Below, piece after piece: positions 1-5,962 of a stretch of 8,204 bases of DNA. Source of the stretch: Epilinea sp044228875 (lineage in GTDB: Bacteria > Chloroflexota > Anaerolineae > Epilineales > Epilineaceae). Position 1 is the stretch's first letter. Each line of letters starts with the position of its first letter. Position numbers and translations under genes: made by a program. The notes beneath the pieces are model-generated. The model did not search any database, was not told where the DNA came from, and saw only the letters and a list, made by a program, of their open reading frames with translations. Where the stretch lies: assembly GCA_044228875.1 (NCBI GenBank), contig JBGAUA010000163.1, positions 1 through 8,204 on the forward strand, given 5' to 3'.

Positions 1-762
1 GCGGCGCTCTCGCTCGTCGGGCGCCGTCGCCGTGAACTGCATCTCCATGACGGCGTAGACGGGCCGCCCCGTGTGCGCCGCGTAGAGGCGGGCGGACGCG
101 TCGCGGGCTAACACGGCGACATCGTCCGGACCGGCGTTCGCGGCGAGCCAGTCGAACGCGCCGCGCTGCGTCTGCACGGTGCGGTACCACGCGGCGCGGC
201 GGGCGGGAAGGGCGCGCGCCAGAGCCGGTGGGTAGCCGCCGGCGCCGATGCGCTCGGCCAGGTTACGGCCCAGACGCTCTGCCGTCCGCACCTTGAAGCC
301 CCCGTCGAAGAGCGCATCCAGGAAACCGGACTCGCGCCCGGCCAACTCGCATTGCGCCAGAGGGTGCAGGCGCAGGATGCCCATGCGCCCGGCCAGGGAA
401 TCCGCGAGCGTTGGAACCAGCAGAACGTTGGACGAACCGGTCAGGAGGAAGCGGCCATCGCTACGCTGCCGGTCCACGGCCACCTTGATCGCGCCGAAGA
501 TGCCCGGGGCGCGCTGCACCTCGTCCAAGATGACCCGCTCCGGCAGATCCGCCACGAAGCCCGCCGGATCGGCCGTCGCCGCCCCCAGGGTCACCGGGTC
601 GTCGAAGCTGAGGTAGCTGCGCCCCTGGGTCCTGCCCACCTGCTGGGCCAAGGTCGTCTTGCCGCATTGACGCGGCCCGTGGATCAGCACCACAGGCGTA
701 TCCGCCAGGGCCTCGATGAGGCGCGGCTCCGCGAAGCGAGGGTAGATCGGGTCGGCGCTCAT
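1..762 (-). CDS. AAA+ ATPase, DUF4143-associated type, partial, with a foreign-looking C-terminal part
   Basis: The frame is open from ATG at 762 to the window edge (254 codons, no stop). The N-terminal part is a clear P-loop ATPase of the kind usually followed by a DUF4143 domain. It has Walker A GPRQCGKTT (residues 29-37), Walker B RVILDEVQ (76-83, D80/E81), a sensor-like LLTGSSN (106-112), SLAGRMGILRLHPL (122-135) and GGYPPAL (175-181). Family members continue after the AWYRT region with a conserved segment containing an RDV motif; here that is absent. From about residue 196 the protein reads AFDWLAANAGPDDVAVLARD, then LYAAHTGRPVYAV, which resembles the extracytoplasmic end of ArnT/GT39-like membrane glycosyltransferases. 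Neither other frame restores the expected domain, so a simple frameshift does not explain it. Codon 219 region contains a TTA (leucine) codon, unusual in such GC-rich DNA. The role of these ATPases is poorly defined. The ATPase call is firm for the first 190 residues; the tail assignment is tentative. Confidence 0.85.
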   Translation of the reverse strand, partial: MSADPIYPRFAEPRLIEALADTPVVLIHGPRQCGKTTLAQQVGRTQGRSYLSFDDPVTLGAATADPAGFVADLPERVILDEVQRAPGIFGAIKVAVDRQRSDGRFLLTGSSNVLLVPTLADSLAGRMGILRLHPLAQCELAGRESGFLDALFDGGFKVRTAERLGRNLAERIGAGGYPPALARALPARRAAWYRTVQTQRGAFDWLAANAGPDDVAVLARDASARLYAAHTGRPVYAVMEMQFTATAPDERERR

Positions 763-764
763 AG

Positions 765-833
765 CGGCTGATTGTAAGGCGGGGCCTCGGCTGATTGCAA
801 CCTTTGACTGCGGCTGATTGTCACCCTGCGGCG
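765..833. repeat. Three tandem sites with an exact 23-bp period, core CGGCTGATTG
   Basis: The 10-bp core CGGCTGATTG (minus strand CAATCAGCCG) occurs without mismatch at 765-774, 788-797 and 811-820, each exactly 23 bp from the next. The 13 bp between cores are not conserved, so this looks like phased sites rather than a decayed simple tandem duplication. The array lies immediately upstream of the AAA+ ATPase start at 762 and overlaps its predicted promoter. A protein binding repeated sites on nearly the same DNA face would fit. That role is an inference. Confidence 0.8.
771..800 (-). promoter_or_regulatory. Candidate sigma70-type promoter of the AAA+ ATPase gene, apparently leaderless
   Basis: On the minus strand TTGCAA (795-800) and TACAAT (771-776) are separated by 18 bp. 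They match the -35 consensus at 4 of 6 positions and the -10 consensus at 5 of 6. The -10 box ends only 8 nt before the ATG at 762, so a start site at the usual distance would fall at or within a few bases of the start codon. No Shine-Dalgarno sequence precedes the ATG (CAGCCGCT), which agrees with a leaderless transcript. Both boxes overlap copies of the 23-bp periodic core. Confidence 0.45.
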
Positions 834-905
834 CTTCAAGACCGCTCCCACACCGAGACCACGCGTCACCATCCTGCAGGCGGACGAGGTGTGACGCCGC
901 CTCGA

Positions 906-3539
906 TCAGGTCGATGGCCCGACCGGTCCGCGCTTCCCCAACTCCCCTAGCGCCAGCGCCAGCGCCGCCGCGCCCGCCGCCAGGGCCCAGTCCGCCGCCG
1001 TGAGCGGGGCCAGGCGGAAGCGGGCGGCCAGGGCCGGCAGTTGGACCACCAGGGCCCAGGCGGCGATGGACACCACGGCGATGACCTTGAGCGTGCGGGT
1101 CCACGGTTCCGGCCGGAGCCATAGCGGGCGGTCCGGGCTGCGGGCGGCCAGGATGAGGCCCAGGTGGCCCAGCGAGAGGGTGGTCAGGGCCAGGGCGCGG
1201 GCGGCGGCCGGGTCCTGGCCGGCGTCAAGGCGCCATAGGTAGAGGCCCAAGACCGCCGTCACCAGCAGGGAGCCCTGCAGGACCGAGCGCCAGAAATGGC
1301 GCGACTCGATCAGGCTGAGGCCGCGGCGGGGCGGGCGGCGCATCAGGTCCTCGTCGCCCGGCTCCGCCTGGAAGACCAGCGAGGCCGTGGGATGCACCAG
1401 CAGCTCGTACCACACCAGGTGGATGGGCAGGAAGAGGAGCGGGCGCCCCAGAAGCGGCGCCAGCAGGGCGCCCACCAGCAGCGGCGTGTGGAAGGCGATC
1501 AGGTAGATGAAGGCATGCTGCAGGTTGTGGAAGATGCGCCGGCCGCCGCGCACCGCCTCCACGATCGTGGCGAAGTTGTCGTCCAAGAGCACCAGGGTGG
1601 CCGACTCGCGGGCCACCGCCGTGCCGCGCTGGCCCATGGCCACGCCCACGTCCGCCTCGCGCAGGGCCGGGGCGTCGTTGATGCCGTCGCCGGTCATCGC
1701 CACCACCTCGCCGTCGGCCCTGAGGGCCGCCACGATGCGGTGCTTCTGCTCCGGCCGCGTGCGGGCGAAGATGTTCACCGTCCTGAGCAGGTCCGGCAAG
1801 GCCGCGTCGGCCGCCTCGTCCAGCTGCTGGCCCGTCATCAGGTAGGGCTCGGTGTCATGCGGCAGGTCCAGGTCGTCGGCGATGGCGTGGGCCGTCGCCG
1901 GATGGTCGCCGGTGATCATCACCACCCGGATGCCCGCCGCCGTGCAGTCCGCCACCGCTTCGCGCACGCCCGAGCGCAGCGGGTCGGCCATGGCCACGTA
2001 GCCCAGGAAGCGCGTGAGATCCCGCTCTCCGTCAGCGCCCAGGGTCAACGAGGGCAGGGCGCCCGCCGCCACGCCCAGCAGCCGCATGCCCCGCTCCCCA
2101 TGCGCGTCATGGGCCGCCTGGGCCTTCACCGTGTCGGCGTCGTCGGCCCGGCTGCGCCCCAGGATGCCCTCCAGGGCGCCCTTGGTGGCCAAGGTCAGGC
2201 CGCCGCTCTTCAAGCCGTCATCCTGGGACCAGACATGGGCGAGCGTGCGCGTGCGCGGGTCGAAGGGGTCGTCGCGCTCCAGGCGGCGGGCGTGGAGCGC
2301 GGCCACGTCCAGGCCCGCGCGCAGCGCCGTCTGCAGGATGGCCTTGTCGATGGGGTCGAAGGGCTGCGGCTCGCAGGCCAGCACCGCGGCCTCAAGGAGG
2401 GCAGCCGGCGCCGGATCCAGCGGCGCCTTCAGCTCCGCCGCCGGCCAGTGGCGGCCATCCACCGTGTACAGGGCGGCCACGTCGGGCTCGCCGCGGGTGA
2501 GCGTGCCCGTCTTGTCGGCGCAGATCACCGTGACCGCCCCCAGGGCCTCCACGCCGCTCAGCCGCCGCACGAGGGCCCGGGAGCGCGTCAGGCGCCAGGC
2601 GCCCAAGGTCAGGTACAGGGTGAAGACCATCGGGAACTCTTCGGGGATGGCCGCCATGGCCAGGCTGACCCCGGCGATCAGGGCCTGCTCCCAGGGCTGG
2701 CCGCGGACCAGGCCCAGGATCACCAGCCCGATGCAGAAGACGATGGCCACCAGCCCCAGCCGGCGCACCAGTTGCTGCACCACCCGCTCCAAGGGGGTGG
2801 GCGGCTGCTCGATGCGCGCCACCAGCCCGCCGATGCGGCCGTAGTTCGTCGCCCCGCCGGTGACCGTGACCCGCATCCAACCCTGGCCGGACAGCACGGT
2901 GGTGCCGGCCCAGATTGCCGCCGCCTCGGACATCGCCCCGGTCGCCGGTGCGGGGGGAGCGGCGTTCACTTCCGGCGCGGCGCCGGTAGCCTCCGCGACA
3001 CCGATGGCGACCGCGATGCCTGGGTCGGCCGCCGGCCGCTTGTCCACCGGCAGAGACTCGCCGGTGAGCGCGGCCTCGTCCAGGGCCAGCTGGGCGCCGT
3101 CGACCATCCGGCCGTCGGCGGGCACCACGTCGCCCTCCTGCAGCAGCAGCAGGTCGCCCGGCACCACGTCGCCGGCGGGCAGCTCGGCCAGGGCGCCCTC
3201 GCGCCAGGCCCGCGCCCTTGGCGCCGTCATCTGCCGCAGCTGCTCCAGGGCCCGCTGGCCGCGCAGCTCCAGCAGCACGGTGACCAGCAGGATGGGCACC
3301 AGGGCCACCAGGACCATGATCGCGTCGGCGCGCTCGCCCAGCAGCCAGTAGGCCGCGCCCGTGACCACCAAGAGCAGGGCCATGGGGTCGGCCAGGGCCT
3401 TGCCCAGCCAGTAGAGCCCGGAGCGGGGGCGCGATTCGGGCACGAGGTGGTTGGGGCCGTGGCGCAGCAGGCGGGCGCGGGCCTCGGCGGCGCTCAGGCC
3501 GGGTAGATGGGCGGGTGCTTGGGCTTCCATGTCGTTCAT
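906..3539 (-). CDS. P-type cation-transporting ATPase, P2-like, substrate unknown
   Basis: This 877-residue protein is an ATP-driven cation pump of the inner membrane and has the normal length and layout for a ten-helix P2-type pump. An N-terminal cation-ATPase domain (GLSAAEARARLLRHGPN, 14-30) precedes TM1-2. The actuator loop TGES is at 159-162. TM4 carries IPEEFP (298-303), and the phosphorylation site DKTGTLT is at 342-348 (D342). KGA (453-455), TGDHPAT (543-549) and TGDGINDAP (616-624) follow, then TM5-10. There is no N-terminal heavy-metal-binding domain and no CPC motif, so it is not a typical P1B pump. At the usual Ca2+ ligand positions of TM5 and TM6 it has H684, E712 and H716 instead, so a Ca2+ pump call is not justified. 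Residues 172-206 form an Ala/Pro-rich insertion in the actuator domain. ATG 3539 lies 12 bp after the upstream stop. No strong Shine-Dalgarno sequence is present, and Met4 (codon at 3530) is an alternative start. Translational coupling is plausible. Confidence 0.93.
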   Translation of the reverse strand: MNDMEAQAPAHLPGLSAAEARARLLRHGPNHLVPESRPRSGLYWLGKALADPMALLLVVTGAAYWLLGERADAIMVLVALVPILLVTVLLELRGQRALEQLRQMTAPRARAWREGALAELPAGDVVPGDLLLLQEGDVVPADGRMVDGAQLALDEAALTGESLPVDKRPAADPGIAVAIGVAEATGAAPEVNAAPPAPATGAMSEAAAIWAGTTVLSGQGWMRVTVTGGATNYGRIGGLVARIEQPPTPLERVVQQLVRRLGLVAIVFCIGLVILGLVRGQPWEQALIAGVSLAMAAIPEEFPMVFTLYLTLGAWRLTRSRALVRRLSGVEALGAVTVICADKTGTLTRGEPDVAALYTVDGRHWPAAELKAPLDPAPAALLEAAVLACEPQPFDPIDKAILQTALRAGLDVAALHARRLERDDPFDPRTRTLAHVWSQDDGLKSGGLTLATKGALEGILGRSRADDADTVKAQAAHDAHGERGMRLLGVAAGALPSLTLGADGERDLTRFLGYVAMADPLRSGVREAVADCTAAGIRVVMITGDHPATAHAIADDLDLPHDTEPYLMTGQQLDEAADAALPDLLRTVNIFARTRPEQKHRIVAALRADGEVVAMTGDGINDAPALREADVGVAMGQRGTAVARESATLVLLDDNFATIVEAVRGGRRIFHNLQHAFIYLIAFHTPLLVGALLAPLLGRPLLFLPIHLVWYELLVHPTASLVFQAEPGDEDLMRRPPRRGLSLIESRHFWRSVLQGSLLVTAVLGLYLWRLDAGQDPAAARALALTTLSLGHLGLILAARSPDRPLWLRPEPWTRTLKVIAVVSIAAWALVVQLPALAARFRLAPLTAADWALAAGAAALALALGELGKRGPVGPST

Positions 3540-3551
3540 GCCGATCTTGGG

Positions 3552-5633
3552 TCAGGACGCCGCGGCGTCCGGCTCGCCCGCTCCGGCCGGCCTGTTCCGC
3601 TGCTCCGTGCCGCCCCGGGCGTCCCGTTCGGCTCGCCCGTCGGGCGCCAGTCCGGTGACCAGGAAGCTCAGGAGGACGCCCGCCAGGCCGGCCATCACCG
3701 CCGTGCCCGTCCACAGGTGCACCGTCCAGCCCATGCCCTCGGTCAGGATCACGGCCAGGTTGGCGATGATGAGGTAGGCGAAGGGCACCAGGAAGGCGAA
3801 CCAGCGCCAGGCGCCGCTTCGTTCGGGGCTGGGCCGCAGCCAGTGGTAGAGCAGCTCGACGACCAGAGCGGTGACCAGGCCAGCCGCCAGCATCCGCCAT
3901 TCATCCTGCAGCACGGACAGGGCGACGGCGTCAAGGGTCAGCACCAGGGCCAAGGAGCCGGCGGGCAGCCCCGGCCAGGGCCAGCGCATGAGCGCGAAGA
4001 GGAGGACGCCGATCAGGCTGAGGGCCGCGGTCAGCTGGCCCAGGCTGCCGATGGCCTGACTCATGTAGCCGATCGAAGGTCCGTCGGCGGCGGCCTGGTA
4101 GAGAAGGGCGTCGCCCGCGGGATGCCATAGCGCCAGGTTCTCGTTCTGGCCGGGGGCGCCCGGGAGCGCCACGATCTCCTCTTCCGCCAGATCAATGACG
4201 ACGAGGTCCTGCTCGCCGGCCGCATCCGTGGTGGCCACGAGCCGTGAGCCCTCCGGCGCCCAGCGCGGCGCCCAGGCGGACGCTTCACCGGCGCGGGGCC
4301 AGCGGGACACACGGGCTTCCGTCGGGCCTTGCCCGCCGGCGTCTTCCACGGCCTCGATGAGCGCCGCCGCGTCGGTCCACGCTTCCAGGTCGCCGCCGTC
4401 CTCGTCCATGGTGTACACCTGGAAGCCGCCGTCCCGGTCGGAGGCGAAGGCCAGCCGGCTGCCGTCGGGCGACCAGGCGGGATGGCGGTCCTCGGCGTCA
4501 TCCTCGGTCAGGCGCTCCAGGTCCTCGCCGTCGACGCTCCTCACCGTGAAGATCTCGCTCTGGCCGTCCACGTCGGCGCTGAAGGCCAGGCGCTCGCCGT
4601 CGGGTGACCAGGAAGGCCAGCGGGGGTTCGCGAGGTCCAACGCGCCGTCGTCCAGATCCAGCCGCTCGGCGTTGTCGCCGTCGGCGTCGGCCAACCACAG
4701 CGCGCTGCCGTCATGATCGGCGCGCACGTAGGCCAGGCCGAGGCCGTCGGGCGAGAACGCCGGCTGGATGAGGTCCGCCCCGTCCTCGCGCAGCAGCCGC
4801 TCGGGCTCGGCCGCGGGGTCGGCGAGGTCCAGACCGTACAGCGCGCCATGGCCATCCGCTTCGTCCTCCCAGCCGCTGAAGACGGCGCGGGTGCCGTCGG
4901 GAGACAGGGCGAGCATCTGCGCATCCAGCCCGCCCGTGTCCAGCCGGAGCTGCCCACGGCCCTCGAGGTTGGAGCGGTAGAGCTGGCCGGGTCGCCGGTC
5001 CTGGCCGGGCTTCACCGCCGGCCAGACCTCCAGGTAGGGATGGGCGAACTGGATGAAGAAGTGGACCAGGAGCAGGGCGTAGCCGATGGACAGCAGCGCC
5101 GGCCAGGCCCGCCCCCAGCCCGCTTCGCGCAGGCTGCCGGCGCGGCGCCAGGCCGAGCGCAGGGGGCCGGCGAGCAGCAGCATGGCCCCGATGGACAAGG
5201 TCAGGTGGGAGGGGCTGAAGATGGCGTCCACGTTGGCTTCGACGCCGAAAAGGGTGTGCCACACGGCGTCGCCAACCCCGCCCAGGGCGAAGACCGCCGC
5301 GCCGGCCAGGCTGGGCAGGTAGCCCCGCGGCAGGGCCTGCCGCCACGATCGCCCGGCCAGCAAGCCGCGCCGCAGCCCCAGGAGCAGGGCGACGGCCAGG
5401 GCGAGAGAGCCGGAGTACAGCAGCCCGTGCCAGGGTGTCCAGAAGGTCTCCGGCAGGGTGTGGTGATGCGCCCAGGCATCGACGAACATCCCGACGACGA
5501 ACCACAGGCCCAGGAGGGCCATGAGGGCGTCGAAGCGGGGGGTGGCCTCGGGGGCGGTGGGGGCAGCGTCAGGCGCCGAGGGTGCCGTTGCCGGTGGGGG
5601 CGCGACTTGGGCGAGCGTGGGGGACAGGGTCAT
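3552..5633 (-). CDS. His-rich ten-TM membrane protein with an inserted TolB/PD40-like beta-propeller
   Basis: From ATG 5633 the protein has 693 residues. I prefer this start over ATG 5738 because GGAG lies 9 nt upstream, the extra 35 residues are a Pro/Ala/Ser-rich stretch, and 5738 is inside an inverted-repeat arm. A Pro/Ala-rich N-terminus leads into five TM segments (about 34-52, 71-89, 109-127, 143-160, 176-196). They carry striking polar motifs at membrane edges: DAWAHHH (52-58), TPWH (H69), GDAVWH (D122, H126), E132, SPSH (H143), H191 and H198. Residues about 215-521 form a propeller with six PD40-type repeats: SPDG at 244, 294, 343 and 388, then APEG at 459 and HPAG at 504. This part is very rich in Asp and Glu. 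Five more TMs follow (about 528-661, with WTVHLW at H639). The membrane part resembles an uncharacterised family I recall from Chloroflexota and Actinomycetota; no function is known to me. Metal binding is an inference from the His/Asp pattern and from the cotranscribed P-type ATPase. Confidence 0.85.
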   Translation of the reverse strand: MTLSPTLAQVAPPPATAPSAPDAAPTAPEATPRFDALMALLGLWFVVGMFVDAWAHHHTLPETFWTPWHGLLYSGSLALAVALLLGLRRGLLAGRSWRQALPRGYLPSLAGAAVFALGGVGDAVWHTLFGVEANVDAIFSPSHLTLSIGAMLLLAGPLRSAWRRAGSLREAGWGRAWPALLSIGYALLLVHFFIQFAHPYLEVWPAVKPGQDRRPGQLYRSNLEGRGQLRLDTGGLDAQMLALSPDGTRAVFSGWEDEADGHGALYGLDLADPAAEPERLLREDGADLIQPAFSPDGLGLAYVRADHDGSALWLADADGDNAERLDLDDGALDLANPRWPSWSPDGERLAFSADVDGQSEIFTVRSVDGEDLERLTEDDAEDRHPAWSPDGSRLAFASDRDGGFQVYTMDEDGGDLEAWTDAAALIEAVEDAGGQGPTEARVSRWPRAGEASAWAPRWAPEGSRLVATTDAAGEQDLVVIDLAEEEIVALPGAPGQNENLALWHPAGDALLYQAAADGPSIGYMSQAIGSLGQLTAALSLIGVLLFALMRWPWPGLPAGSLALVLTLDAVALSVLQDEWRMLAAGLVTALVVELLYHWLRPSPERSGAWRWFAFLVPFAYLIIANLAVILTEGMGWTVHLWTGTAVMAGLAGVLLSFLVTGLAPDGRAERDARGGTEQRNRPAGAGEPDAAAS

Positions 5634-5642
5634 GGGGAAAGG

Positions 5643-5646
5643 CTCC
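5643..5646 (-). promoter_or_regulatory. Ribosome binding site that decides the start at 5633
   Basis: GGAG on the minus strand lies 9 nt before ATG 5633. The alternative upstream ATG at 5738 lies at the edge of a repeat arm, where its upstream sequence belongs to the repeat rather than to a conserved gene leader. Confidence 0.55.
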
Positions 5647-5691
5647 GGGGAGGGGGCACCGGGTGTGACGGCACGGGAAGGCGCACCGGGA

Positions 5692-5697
5692 ATTGTA
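5692..5697 (-). promoter_or_regulatory. Possible -10 box for the propeller protein / P-type ATPase operon
   Basis: The minus strand reads TACAAT here, 58 nt before the start codon at 5633. It is identical to the candidate -10 box of the AAA+ ATPase gene and stands out in very GC-rich DNA. I find no convincing -35 box at 16-19 bp, so this is weak. Confidence 0.25.
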
Positions 5698-5737
5698 GCG
5701 GAGGGGTGAGGGGGGCGGCGGCTGGGCGATCGCGGCA

Positions 5738-5904
5738 ATTCCCGTAGGGGCGGGACCGCCGGGCGTCAGGATGCGCCATGCGCGGGACGGTGCGTCCCGG
5801 CTGGCTCGCCCGCGATTCACGTTGACCGAGGGCGAGCCAGCCGGGTCGGGAGGACATCGTGGCGGCGGGACAATAACGCCCGGCGGTCCCGCCCCTACGG
5901 GAAT
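5738..5904. repeat. Nested inverted-repeat element (REP/MITE-like)
   Basis: The outer arms at 5738-5766 and 5876-5904 are perfect 29-bp inverted repeats beginning ATTCCCGTAGGGGCGGGACC and closing with its complement. The 109-bp interior holds a second perfect 16-bp inverted repeat, CCCGGCTGGCTCGCCC (5796-5811) against 5830-5845, with an 18-nt loop. A further small hairpin is CGGGAC/GTCCCG (5783-5788/5794-5799). The element encodes nothing and shows no obvious target-site duplication. GTAGGGGCGGG-type inverted repeats are, from memory, common dispersed intergenic repeats in Chloroflexota and other environmental genomes. As RNA it would form a strong hairpin and could end transcription of the BNR gene. 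Confidence 0.85.
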
Positions 5905-5962
5905 CGATGCAGTGACACTGCGCCCCGAGCCTGCGTCGCCGGCGTTCGACTCGGCCTACGAT

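Larger units (their letters stand above)
763..905. other. Intergenic gap between the P-type ATPase stop and the AAA+ ATPase start
   Basis: This 143-bp gap holds the 23-bp periodic sites in its left half. The right half contains a 7-bp inverted repeat, GCGTCAC (863-869) and GTGACGC (891-897), with a 21-nt loop. It lies just past the P-type ATPase stop, but it has a long loop and no T-tract, so I do not call it a terminator. I see no small gene here. Confidence 0.4.
5634..5962. other. Intergenic region of 329 bp, non-coding
   Basis: No credible gene is visible. The short open frames crossing it run through the inverted repeat and have Arg/Pro-rich, repeat-derived translations. From left to right it holds the ribosome binding site and possible -10 of the downstream operon, the nested inverted-repeat element (5738-5904), and a perfect odd-centred palindrome GCAGTGACACTGC (5909-5921). 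The remaining 41 bp to the stop codon of the BNR protein gene hold nothing I can name. Confidence 0.7.

Noticed and set aside
1..190. A simple frameshift explaining the unexpected C-terminal part of the AAA+ ATPase
   Set aside because: One alternative frame reaches a stop quickly and the other gives an Arg-rich translation. Neither continues the expected DUF4143 sequence, while the in-frame reading resembles a real protein.
863..897. Inverted repeat GCGTCAC/GTGACGC as a terminator for the P-type ATPase gene
   Set aside because: The 7-bp stem has a 21-nt loop and no T-rich tract after it on the minus strand.
1296..3506. A 736-codon open frame on the plus strand, antisense to the P-type ATPase
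   Set aside because: Its translation is dominated by Arg, Gln, His, Gly and Val with no domain or hydrophobic pattern. It is a codon-bias shadow of the minus-strand pump gene, whose motifs are intact across the same bases.
906..3539. Calling the pump a Ca2+ or Mg2+ ATPase by overall similarity
   Set aside because: The ligand residues of TM4-TM6 are not those of Ca2+ pumps, and nothing else in the window indicates the substrate.
2392..3900. A 502-codon minus-strand open frame overlapping both operon genes
   Set aside because: It is an Arg/Gly/Pro/Ala-rich frame shadow crossing the boundary of two well-supported genes, with no recognisable domain.
5634..5738. N-terminal extension of the propeller protein to ATG 5738
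   Set aside because: The extra 35 residues are Pro/Ser/Ala-rich and the start lies inside a repeat arm. ATG 5633 has a Shine-Dalgarno sequence at good spacing.
4713..5747. A 344-codon plus-strand open frame antisense to the propeller membrane protein
   Set aside because: It is a Gly/Gln/Arg-rich low-complexity shadow that ends in the inverted-repeat arm. The opposite strand has TM segments and propeller repeats.
5630..5857. Short minus-strand frames through the nested inverted repeat
   Set aside because: Their translations come from the repeat itself and from the GC-rich leader, with no conserved-looking sequence.
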